The translations under genes were made by a program, and so were the position numbers. A stretch of 26,919 nt of DNA from Nautiliaceae bacterium (GTDB lineage: Bacteria > Campylobacterota > Campylobacteria > Campylobacterales > Nautiliaceae), in assembly GCA_027008345.1 (NCBI GenBank), contig JALTBU010000098.1, positions 1 to 26,919 on the forward strand. Reading direction: 5' to 3'. The notes beneath the pieces are model-generated. The model saw only the letters and a program-made list of their open reading frames with translations. It was not told where the DNA came from and did no database searches. Shown in pieces: positions 16,183-22,456 of this stretch (the stretch's first letter is position 1; each line of letters opens with the position of its first letter).

Positions 16183-17331
16183 ATGAGAGAATATCTATTT
16201 AGTAGCGAAAGTGTAACAGAAGGTCATCCAGATAAAATGGCAGACCAAATTAGCGATGCTATACTTGATTATATAATTGAAAGAGACAAAAATGCAAAAG
16301 TGGCATGTGAGACATTACTTAGCAACGGATACTGCATTATTGCAGGAGAACTTAAAACCACAACTTATGCCCCTATGCAGGAAATTGCAAGAGAAGTAAT
16401 TAGAGAAATCGGATATACTGATGCCAGATATGGATTTGATTATAGAACAGCCGGAGTATTAAACGGCGTTGGTGAACAAAGTCCTGATATTAGACAAGGA
16501 GTTGAAAGAGGTGAAGAAATTGGTGCAGGTGATCAGGGAATGATGTTTGGTTATGCATGTACAGAAACACCTGAGCTTATGCCACTTCCGATTATGTATG
16601 CACATAAACTAACAAAAAGACTTGCAGTTGCAAGAAAAGAAGCGATAATTCCATGGTTAAGACCTGATGGAAAAGCTCAGGTTAGTGTAAGATACAAAGA
16701 CGGAAAACCTATAAGTGTAGAAAAAGTAGTTGTTTCTACTCAACATGAGCCTGATATTAATTATTCTGAAATAAAAGAAGCAATAATTGAAGAAATAATT
16801 AAAAAAGTAATTCCTGCACATTTACTTAGTAAAAAAGTAGAATATTTTATCAATCCAACAGGAAAATTCGTAATTGGAGGACCACAAGGAGATGCAGGTC
16901 TTACAGGTAGAAAAATTATAGTGGATACTTATGGTGGAGCTGCTCCTCATGGTGGAGGAGCTTTTAGTGGAAAAGATCCTACGAAGGTTGATAGAAGCGG
17001 TGCTTATGCGGCAAGATGGGTGGCAAAAAACTTAGTTGCAGCAGGAGCAGCTGAAAAACTAACCCTTCAAATAGCATATGCCATTGGTGTAGTTGAACCT
17101 GTAAGCATATATGTAGATACTCACGGCACTGCAAAAGTAGATGAGAGAAAAATAGAAGAAGCAGTCAGAAAAATTTTTAATTTAACTCCAAAAGGAATAA
17201 TTGAAAGTCTTGATTTACTAAATCCGATTTATAGAAAAACAGCTGCATACGGACATTTTGGAAGAGAAGAATTTTCTTGGGAGAAAACAAACAAAGTTGA
17301 AGAAATAAAAGAATTTTTAAATTTAAAATAA
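16183..17331 (+). CDS. metK: S-adenosylmethionine synthase MetK
   Basis: MetK makes SAM from methionine and ATP. The 382-residue protein is full length. It opens MREYLFSSESVTEGHPDK (His of GHPDK contacts ATP phosphates), contains GAGDQGMMFGYA at 114-125 and the loop GGGAFSGKDPTKVDRSGAY at about 255-273 with its P-loop-like phosphate-binding residues. It has its own promoter and an unusual structured leader, separate from the metE unit upstream. In Helicobacter pylori metK is followed by ndk, DUF177, rpmF, plsX and fabH; here the same series follows with a ferredoxin gene inserted after metK. SAM made here feeds methyltransferases such as RsmD. Confidence 0.97.
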   Translation: MREYLFSSESVTEGHPDKMADQISDAILDYIIERDKNAKVACETLLSNGYCIIAGELKTTTYAPMQEIAREVIREIGYTDARYGFDYRTAGVLNGVGEQSPDIRQGVERGEEIGAGDQGMMFGYACTETPELMPLPIMYAHKLTKRLAVARKEAIIPWLRPDGKAQVSVRYKDGKPISVEKVVVSTQHEPDINYSEIKEAIIEEIIKKVIPAHLLSKKVEYFINPTGKFVIGGPQGDAGLTGRKIIVDTYGGAAPHGGGAFSGKDPTKVDRSGAYAARWVAKNLVAAGAAEKLTLQIAYAIGVVEPVSIYVDTHGTAKVDERKIEEAVRKIFNLTPKGIIESLDLLNPIYRKTAAYGHFGREEFSWEKTNKVEEIKEFLNLK

Positions 17332-17349
17332 AAGTTACAAAAAGTAATA

Positions 17350-17373
17350 AAAAATTGATATATATCAATTTTT
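17350..17373. promoter_or_regulatory. perfect 24-bp palindrome with FNR-type core
   Basis: The centre of this 24-bp perfect inverted repeat is TTGATATATATCAA (17355-17368), which equals the CRP/FNR-family consensus TTGAT-N4-ATCAA with no mismatch, flanked by five A on the left and five T on the right. Its centre is about 60 bp upstream of the predicted ferredoxin transcription start, a class I activator distance. Because it sits just after metK and ends in T5, it could also act as a weak AU-only terminator. Confidence 0.5.
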
Positions 17374-17409
17374 AAGCAAATTTTAAGATATTAATGATAT
17401 ATTTTTAAG

Positions 17410-17415
17410 TACAAT
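17410..17415 (+). promoter_or_regulatory. -10 element of the ferredoxin gene
   Basis: TACAAT, 24 nt before the ferredoxin ATG. It is a poorer hexamer than others in the window, as expected for an activator-dependent promoter. Confidence 0.4.
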
Positions 17416-17438
17416 TAAATAAAAATAAAGGAGTCAAA

Positions 17439-17717
17439 ATGGCAGTAAAAATTCTTGATATCTGCATTAATTGTGGAGCTTGTATAGATGAATGTCCAGT
17501 AGAAGCAATCGTAGATGACAGCGAAAACCCAACAGGAGAAGAAATTTATTATGTATATCCTGATAAATGCGTAGAATGTGTTGGATATTATGATCAACCT
17601 GCATGTGCAGAAGCATGTCCTACTGAGGGATGTATTGTTTGGGATGAATGTCAAGAAGGACAAACTTGTCATCCAAACAGATGTGAACCAGGAACTCCTG
17701 CTGTAGAGACTTGCTAA
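17439..17717 (+). CDS. fdxA: 2[4Fe-4S] ferredoxin (Alvin type) with Cys-rich tail
   Basis: This is a 92-residue low-potential electron carrier. Cluster motifs are C9-x2-C12-x2-C15-x3-C19-P and C44-x2-C47-x8-C56-x3-C60-P, the Allochromatium (Alvin) pattern with the 8-residue insertion in the second site. Campylobacter and Helicobacter have a similar ferredoxin serving pyruvate and 2-oxoglutarate oxidoreductases. There are 13 cysteines in all; C65, C71, C77, C82 and C92 are not needed for two clusters and lie in an extended C-terminal tail. AAGGAG before the ATG is strong. It is monocistronic, with its own promoter and a terminator over its stop codon. The symbol follows the epsilonproteobacterial FdxA and is less certain than the function. 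Confidence 0.9.
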   Translation: MAVKILDICINCGACIDECPVEAIVDDSENPTGEEIYYVYPDKCVECVGYYDQPACAEACPTEGCIVWDECQEGQTCHPNRCEPGTPAVETC

Positions 17718-17734
17718 GTCTCTCTTCTTTTTTT
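17705..17734 (+). terminator. intrinsic terminator of the ferredoxin gene
   Basis: AGAGACTT (17705-17712) pairs perfectly with AAGTCTCT (17716-17723) around a 3-nt loop (GCT) that includes the first base of the stop codon, and a T-run follows (17728-17734). It is the clearest rho-independent terminator in the window. Confidence 0.85.
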
Positions 17735-17747
17735 CCTCAAATTTTTG

Positions 17748-17753
17748 TATAAT
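17748..17753 (+). promoter_or_regulatory. -10 element of ndk-DUF177-rpmF-plsX-fabH
   Basis: TATAAT in TTTTTGTATAATTCC, 30 nt before the ndk ATG and just after the ferredoxin terminator, so it starts a fresh transcript for the downstream operon. Confidence 0.65.
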
Positions 17754-17782
17754 TCCTCTCTAAAACCATAAGGAGAGAAAAT

Positions 17783-18196
17783 ATGGAAAGAACTCTTTCA
17801 ATTATTAAACCAGATGCAGTGGCTAAAAATGTTATCGGTAAAATTATAGACAGATTTGAAAGCAATGGACTAAGAATTGCAGCATGTAAAAAAATCAAAT
17901 TAACAAAAGAAGATGCAGCTAAATTTTATGAAGTTCATAAAGAAAGACCATTTTTTAACGATCTTTGCGATTATATGAGCAGCGGACCGGTTGTAGTAAT
18001 GGTACTTGAAGGTGAAAATGCTGTATCAAAAAACAGAGAGCTTATGGGTGCAACTAATCCAAAAGAAGCAGCTCCTGGAACAATAAGAGCTGACTTTGCA
18101 GAAAGCATTGAAGCAAATGCAGTTCATGGAAGTGATTCACTCGAAAATGCAAAAAAAGAAATAGCATTTTTCTTTGCTGAGAGGGAGATTTTATAA
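17783..18196 (+). CDS. ndk: nucleoside diphosphate kinase Ndk
   Basis: Ndk equilibrates NTP and NDP pools through a phosphohistidine intermediate. The 137-residue protein starts ERTLSIIKPDAVAKN, contains the kinase signature NAVHGSDS with the phosphorylated His at 115, and has RADFA (nucleotide binding) just before it. Length and all motifs are normal. AAGGAGAG precedes the ATG. The following gene begins at the base right after its stop, so the two are probably coupled. Confidence 0.97.
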   Translation: MERTLSIIKPDAVAKNVIGKIIDRFESNGLRIAACKKIKLTKEDAAKFYEVHKERPFFNDLCDYMSSGPVVVMVLEGENAVSKNRELMGATNPKEAAPGTIRADFAESIEANAVHGSDSLENAKKEIAFFFAEREIL

Positions 18197-18529
18197 TTGG
18201 AAATCAATAAAACAAAAGAAGGTTTAACTCTAAAAGCAGACAGCACAAAAACAAAAGACGGTGAATATATTATTACAGGTAAAATTACCGGTGATATTGA
18301 AGTTGAATGTGTTAAATGTCTAAAACCTTTTTTAAAACATATTGATGAAGATATAAAATTTAAAGTAGTAAAACCACCATATAATGGTTTTGATGAAGAA
18401 TACGATATAATTGAACAAGAAAAATTAAACGTTGATGAGATACTTGAAAGTGAAATTGAATCAATAAAAAATGATTTTTCTAATATTTGCGAAAGTTGTA
18501 TAAAAGAAGAATTTAACGAAGAATTTTAA
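18197..18529 (+). CDS. DUF177/YceD-family protein
   Basis: This 110-residue acidic protein belongs to the YceD/DUF177 family, which is almost always encoded directly before rpmF and in E. coli is linked to 23S rRNA accumulation. The family-typical C-x2-C in VECVKCLKPF (about residues 35-44) is followed by an acidic middle and a second pair ICESC near the end, so a metal site is possible. It starts with TTG at 18197 immediately after the ndk stop; GGGAG lies about 9 nt upstream. The stop overlaps the AAGGAG of rpmF. Confidence 0.85.
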   Translation: MEINKTKEGLTLKADSTKTKDGEYIITGKITGDIEVECVKCLKPFLKHIDEDIKFKVVKPPYNGFDEEYDIIEQEKLNVDEILESEIESIKNDFSNICESCIKEEFNEEF

Positions 18530-18538
18530 GGAGATATT

Positions 18539-18688
18539 ATGGCAGTTCCTAAGAGAAGAAATTCAAAAACAAGAGCGGCAAAAAGAAGAACTCATTATAA
18601 AATCAAACTATCAACTGTAGTAAAATGTAAACATTGTGGGGCATATAAAAGACCTCACAGAGTATGTCCAAGTTGTGGTGAGTATTAA
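18539..18688 (+). CDS. rpmF: 50S ribosomal protein L32
   Basis: This is a 49-codon gene that short-ORF filters easily miss. The product MAVPKRRNSKTRAAKRR... is unmistakable L32. It has a zinc ribbon from C30-x2-C33 and C43-x2-C46, the C+ form of the protein. AAGGAG is placed 5-6 nt before the ATG. The stop shares one base with the plsX start (TAATG). The rpmF-plsX-fabH order is widely conserved in bacteria and ties ribosome and lipid synthesis to one transcript. Confidence 0.97.
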   Translation: MAVPKRRNSKTRAAKRRTHYKIKLSTVVKCKHCGAYKRPHRVCPSCGEY

Positions 18689-19674
18689 TGAAAATTGCAA
18701 TTGATGCAATGGGTGGGGACTTTGGTCCCGCTCCTATAATTGAAGGAATAATAAAAGCTTTAAAAGAAAAAGATTTTACAGCTTATATTGTTGGACCTGA
18801 AAAAGATTTAAGGCCTCTTATCCCTCAAAACCTACAAAATAAAGTTAGGTTTATAAATAGTGAAGATGTAATAAAAATGGATGAGAGTGCTACCGAGGCT
18901 TTTAAAAGAAAAGAATCCACTATTTATAAATCTATCGAACTACTAAAAAACGGTGAAGTAGACGCTGTTGTTTCAGCAGGTCACAGCGGTGCAACTATGA
19001 GTGTTGCGACTCTTAGACTTGGAAGAATTAAAGGTATCAAAAGACCGGCAATTTCTGCTTTTTTACCAAATATTAAACGTTCATATACAATTCTTCTTGA
19101 TGCAGGCGCGAATGTTGACTGTGATGCCCAAAATTTATATCAGTTTGCTCTTATGGGTGACGTTTATGCAAAAGCATTTTTAAATAAAGAAAATGTTACA
19201 ATCGGGCTTTTGAGTAACGGAGAAGAAGACACAAAAGGAAACTCAGTTACAAAAGAAACATTTGGAATGCTTAAACAACAATTTCCAAATTTTATAGGTA
19301 ATGTTGAAGGTAGTGATATTTTTAAAGGTGAAGCCAATGTGGTAGTTACTGATGGATTTATTGGAAATATAGTATTAAAAACAAGTGAAGGTGCGGCTGA
19401 AACTATAGGAAAACTTATTAAAGATGAAATAAATAAATCAGGAATATTACAAAAAATAGGAGCTTTGCTTTTAAAACCTGTATTTAAAGGTCTAAAAAAA
19501 GCAACTGATTACGCTGAATATGGAGGTGCACCACTTCTTGGTATAAATGGTTGTGTTATAATAGCACATGGTAAAAGTAATAGCAAAGCTATAAAAAATG
19601 CAATTTTTCAAGCCATAAAATACGTAGAAAATGACGTAACTGGAAAAATCAAAGAATCATTAAAGGTACATTAA
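18688..19674 (+). CDS. plsX: phosphate acyltransferase PlsX
   Basis: PlsX makes acyl-phosphate from acyl-ACP, the donor for PlsY in glycerophospholipid synthesis. The 328-residue protein opens with the family hallmark KIAIDAMGGDFGP, has SAGHSGATMSVATLRLGRIKG at about residues 96-116 and LLDAGANVDC, and ends normally. It is a peripheral membrane enzyme. It is coupled to rpmF and fabH by TAATG overlaps at both ends. Confidence 0.97.
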   Translation: MKIAIDAMGGDFGPAPIIEGIIKALKEKDFTAYIVGPEKDLRPLIPQNLQNKVRFINSEDVIKMDESATEAFKRKESTIYKSIELLKNGEVDAVVSAGHSGATMSVATLRLGRIKGIKRPAISAFLPNIKRSYTILLDAGANVDCDAQNLYQFALMGDVYAKAFLNKENVTIGLLSNGEEDTKGNSVTKETFGMLKQQFPNFIGNVEGSDIFKGEANVVVTDGFIGNIVLKTSEGAAETIGKLIKDEINKSGILQKIGALLLKPVFKGLKKATDYAEYGGAPLLGINGCVIIAHGKSNSKAIKNAIFQAIKYVENDVTGKIKESLKVH

Positions 19675-20639
19675 TGTATGCAAAATTTACATCAATTGGC
19701 GCTTATGTCCCGCCTAAAATTTTAACAAACGAAGATTTGGAAAAAATAGTTGATACTAATGATGAATGGATAACTAAAAGAACAGGAATAAAAACAAGAC
19801 ATATTGCTGAAAATGAAGTAACAAGTGATTTAGCATATAAAGCAGCTCTTGACGCTCTTAAAAATGCGGATATGAAACCTGAAAATATTGATATGATAAT
19901 TGTGGCAACAATTACTCCTGATTACTTTACAATGCCTTCAACAGCATGTGTCGTGGCGGATAAACTTGGAATTATAAGACCTGCAGTTGATATCAGTGCT
20001 GCTTGCACAGGGTTTATATATGCTCTAGCTCATGCAAAAGCATTTATTGAAAGCGGAATGTATAAAAATATATTAATTATAGGAGCAGAAACACTTAGTA
20101 AAATCGTAAACTGGAAAGACAGAACTACTTGTGTTTTATTTGGAGATGGGGCAGGTGCAGCTGTAATAAGTGCAACTGATAAAAAAGAAGAAGCAATAAT
20201 CGATATAGATATTAATGCTGATGGAAAGTATCAAGACTATTTAATTACACCAGGACGAGGAGTTAAGTACGGTTGTGAAACAGATAGAATCTGGCTTGAA
20301 ATGAAAGGAAATGAAACCTTTAAAGTAGCTGTCAAAACTCTTTCCCAATCAGTTAGGGACATATTAAAAAGAAATAATTTGACGGCTGATGATATAGACT
20401 GGTTTGTACCCCATCAAGCAAATTTCAGAATTATTGACGCTGTAGCAAGGGCTATTAATATGCCAAAAGAAAAATCTATATTGACAGTTCATAAATACGG
20501 AAACACTTCTTCTGCATCCATTCCAATGGCTATTAATGATATGGTAAAAGAAGGTAAAATAAAAAAAGGTGATTTAATGCTTCTTGATGCATTTGGAGGT
20601 GGATTTACATGGGGGAGCGCATTAGTCCCTTTTAATTAA
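19674..20639 (+). CDS. fabH: 3-oxoacyl-[ACP] synthase III FabH
   Basis: FabH starts fatty-acid synthesis by condensing acetyl-CoA with malonyl-ACP. The 321-residue protein has the full triad: C111 in DISAACTGF, H247 in VPHQAN and N277 in KYGNTSS. The glycine-rich C-terminus (DAFGGGFTWGSAL) is intact. It is the last gene of the ndk-to-fabH operon. Its last 18 nt overlap the 3' end of the convergent CBS/GGDEF gene, and no hairpin terminator is visible there. Confidence 0.97.
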   Translation: MYAKFTSIGAYVPPKILTNEDLEKIVDTNDEWITKRTGIKTRHIAENEVTSDLAYKAALDALKNADMKPENIDMIIVATITPDYFTMPSTACVVADKLGIIRPAVDISAACTGFIYALAHAKAFIESGMYKNILIIGAETLSKIVNWKDRTTCVLFGDGAGAAVISATDKKEEAIIDIDINADGKYQDYLITPGRGVKYGCETDRIWLEMKGNETFKVAVKTLSQSVRDILKRNNLTADDIDWFVPHQANFRIIDAVARAINMPKEKSILTVHKYGNTSSASIPMAINDMVKEGKIKKGDLMLLDAFGGGFTWGSALVPFN

Positions 20640-21428
20640 TCTTTCCTCACACTCCTCAACTGCCATTAATATATCAGTATTTATCTCAGGTACATGTGTC
20701 ATACATATATTAAAAGGTATTTTAATATCATTAATTTTTAAGTTTTCAAGTCTATTTTTAATTCGTTCAAAAATTTTTGCACTCACTTCTAAATTATTAA
20801 AAATAATTATTCTAAACTGATTATCCCATCTGAAAACAAAATCAATATTTCTGACACTACTTTTTAGCAAATTTGCATATGTCTTAATTATATTATTTAC
20901 CATATCTACTCCATATAAGCCTTCGAATACCGGTAATTCTTTTATTTCTATAAAGATAAACCCTATTGGTTTGTTGAAATCTTTATATTCTTCAATTAAT
21001 ACATCAAAATATTTTTTATTGTACACACCTGTCAATTGGTCTTTTATTACAATAAAAGAAATCTTTAAACTTAAAGTCTGAAAATCAATTTCCCCAATAA
21101 ATTTTCCATTCTCACAAACAGGCATAAATAAAATTTTGTTTTTCCTCATCTGATAATAAATATCGATAATATGTAAATCAGCATCAAAACATTCAAGTGA
21201 AGATTTATCTTTTAAATAATTATATGCATTTTGTTCTTGAAGGTTATTCAAAAAAATATCGACAATTTCTTTTGGTGTCAGAACAAAAATTGGCTTATTT
21301 TCCTTTGTTACATATAAACGGAGTATGTTTTTTGCATGAAATTTAACAATTAAATCAGAAAGTGTTTTGTCTTTTAATTCTTCAATATCTATACTTTCGG
21401 CTTTATCTATATAATCTTTAAGATTCAT
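20622..21428 (-). CDS. CBS-pair plus degenerate GGDEF protein
   Basis: This is a 268-residue soluble protein. Residues 5-125 look like a pair of CBS motifs (the second ends KILFMPVCENGKFIGEIDF). A GGDEF domain follows at 128-265: it opens DQLTGVYNKKYF (130-141). The Mg-binding Asp of the first strand is replaced (IFIEIKEL), and the GGDEF signature is degenerate and one residue short (FRWDNQF at 199-205). Diguanylate cyclase activity is therefore unlikely. R193-N-I-D196 sits exactly where the RxxD inhibitory c-di-GMP site lies in active enzymes, so it may bind c-di-GMP. Minus-strand AAAAAGG precedes the ATG. Output partner unknown. Confidence 0.8.
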   Translation of the reverse strand: MNLKDYIDKAESIDIEELKDKTLSDLIVKFHAKNILRLYVTKENKPIFVLTPKEIVDIFLNNLQEQNAYNYLKDKSSLECFDADLHIIDIYYQMRKNKILFMPVCENGKFIGEIDFQTLSLKISFIVIKDQLTGVYNKKYFDVLIEEYKDFNKPIGFIFIEIKELPVFEGLYGVDMVNNIIKTYANLLKSSVRNIDFVFRWDNQFRIIIFNNLEVSAKIFERIKNRLENLKINDIKIPFNICMTHVPEINTDILMAVEECEERLIKRD

Positions 21429-21448
21429 AAAAAACCTTTTTAATTATT

Positions 21449-21454
21449 ATTGTA
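21449..21454 (-). promoter_or_regulatory. -10 element of the degenerate GGDEF gene
   Basis: TACAAT on the minus strand (context TGATACAATAAT), about 20 nt before the ATG at 21428. It implies a very short leader. Confidence 0.4.
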
Positions 21455-21470
21455 TCATAAAAATTTTTGA

Positions 21471-21476
21471 TATAAT
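21471..21476 (+). promoter_or_regulatory. -10 element of rpmI-rplT
   Basis: TATAAT in TTTTTGATATAATTAC, 29 nt before the rpmI ATG. Strong consensus hexamer, fitting a ribosomal protein operon. Confidence 0.65.
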
Positions 21477-21504
21477 TACACCTCAAACCCAAAAAGGAGT
21501 AGCT

Positions 21505-21699
21505 ATGCCTAAAATGAAAACAAACAGAGGGGCGGCTAAAAGATTTAAAGTTAAAAAAAGTGGTAAAATCAAAAGAGGAAGCGCTTATAGAAGCCATATC
21601 TTAACTAAAAAATCACAAAAAAGAAAAAGAAAATTAAGAGCCCCAAAATATGTAGATGCTACTAACATCAAAGAAGTAAAATTATTACTTTGCATCTAA
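21505..21699 (+). CDS. rpmI: 50S ribosomal protein L35
   Basis: This 64-residue basic protein begins MPKMKTNRGAAKRFKVKKSGKIKRG and carries the conserved YRSHILTKKSQKRKRKLR block. It ends VKLLLCI, comparable to the Campylobacter L35 end, so it is complete. AAAAAGGAG precedes the ATG. infC is not adjacent here; the gene stands at the head of a two-gene rpmI-rplT unit. Confidence 0.97.
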   Translation: MPKMKTNRGAAKRFKVKKSGKIKRGSAYRSHILTKKSQKRKRKLRAPKYVDATNIKEVKLLLCI

Positions 21700-21789
21700 T
21701 TTAAGTGAAGAAGAGGCTAAGTAAAGCTTGAAGCTTTCGCGCACTGCGCTAAGTTGCACAAAGTTGCACGCCAAAAATAAGGAGAGCAA
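21700..21789 (+). repeat. GC-rich spacer with two hairpins and a tandem decamer, rpmI-rplT
   Basis: The 90-nt gap is not coding. At 21723-21737 AAAGCTT and AAGCTTT form an inverted repeat around one base. At 21739-21749 GCGC-ACT-GCGC forms a second one. At 21751-21770 AAGTTGCACA and AAGTTGCACG are a tandem decamer differing at the last base. About 55 % of 21726-21772 is G+C, against roughly 30 % around it. The rplT SD (AAGGAG, 21779-21784) follows. It could be an L20 autoregulatory site or a small repeat insertion. Confidence 0.6.
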
Positions 21790-22140
21790 ATGAGAGTTAA
21801 AACAGGAACAGTCAGAAGAAAAAGACATAAAAAAATTTTAAAAATGGCAAAAGGCTTCTACTCTGGTAGAAGAAAACATTTCAGAAAAGCAAAAGAACAA
21901 GTTGAAAGAAGTCTTGTATATGCTTTCAGAGACAGAAAACAGAAAAAAAGAGATTTCAGAAAACTTTGGATTGTAAGAATCAATGCGGCTTGTAGATTAA
22001 ATGATATAAATTATTCAAGATTTATCAACGGTCTTAAAAAAGCTGGAATTGAGCTTGATAGAAAAATTTTAGCTGATTTAGCAATGAATGAACCAGAAGC
22101 ATTCGCTAAATTAGTAGAGCAAGCAAAAGCTGCTCTTTAA
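21790..22140 (+). CDS. rplT: 50S ribosomal protein L20
   Basis: This 116-residue protein is needed for early 50S assembly. The N-terminal basic arm (MRVKTGTVRRKRHKKILKMAKGFYSGRRKHFRKAK) and globular domain (LWIVRINAACRLNDINYSRFINGLKKAGIELDRKILADLA) are typical. In several bacteria L20 represses its own operon by binding leader RNA. AAGGAG lies 6 nt before the ATG. The 3' end forms part of a terminator hairpin. Confidence 0.97.
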   Translation: MRVKTGTVRRKRHKKILKMAKGFYSGRRKHFRKAKEQVERSLVYAFRDRKQKKRDFRKLWIVRINAACRLNDINYSRFINGLKKAGIELDRKILADLAMNEPEAFAKLVEQAKAAL

Positions 22141-22156
22141 TTTTTCTTTTTTTCTT
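22116..22156 (+). terminator. probable intrinsic terminator of rpmI-rplT
   Basis: AGAGC-A-AGC (22116-22124, one bulged A) pairs with GCTGCTCT (22129-22136) around an AAAA loop, using the last codons of rplT. A long T-rich tract broken by single C's follows the stop (from 22141). It could be partly coincidence because the stem is coding. Confidence 0.5.
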
Positions 22157-22456
22157 TTTAAAAATTTAAATCCCCTGATACTAATTTTTTATAAAATATA
22201 AAACAAAAGAATAAATCAAATAATTAAAATTTAAAGTAAAATTTTATAAACACTCTTTCAGAATTTAATCTATCTCTTATACTTTTAATTTAAAAAACTC
22301 TTACTTGATTCAATATGCATAATTAATCTATAAAAATTCTTATCATTTACATATCTTCTAATAAACTTATACTAAAAACTCTAAATTTATTATCTCATTT
22401 TCATCTTCATAACTCATCAACCCATTCACTCATTCACCCATCCTCCTATTCACAAA
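22141..22456. other. 316-nt intergenic region without a gene
   Basis: After the T-rich terminator tail the stretch is almost pure A/T with no ORF of note on either strand, no tRNA and no clear promoter. The right end (about 22399-22450) is strikingly pyrimidine-rich on the plus strand, with repeated CATTCAC/TCATC-like units. It would be a purine-rich 3' untranslated tail of the minus-strand synthetase mRNA. This is the longest non-coding stretch in the window. Confidence 0.6.

Noticed and set aside
20622..21428. Active diguanylate cyclase
   Set aside because: The GGDEF signature is replaced by a one-residue-shorter WDNQF and the metal Asp is missing.
22141..22456. Possible tRNA or small RNA gene in the long intergenic region
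   Set aside because: Sequence is almost all A/T with no cloverleaf, no promoter hexamer with a following hairpin-T-run.
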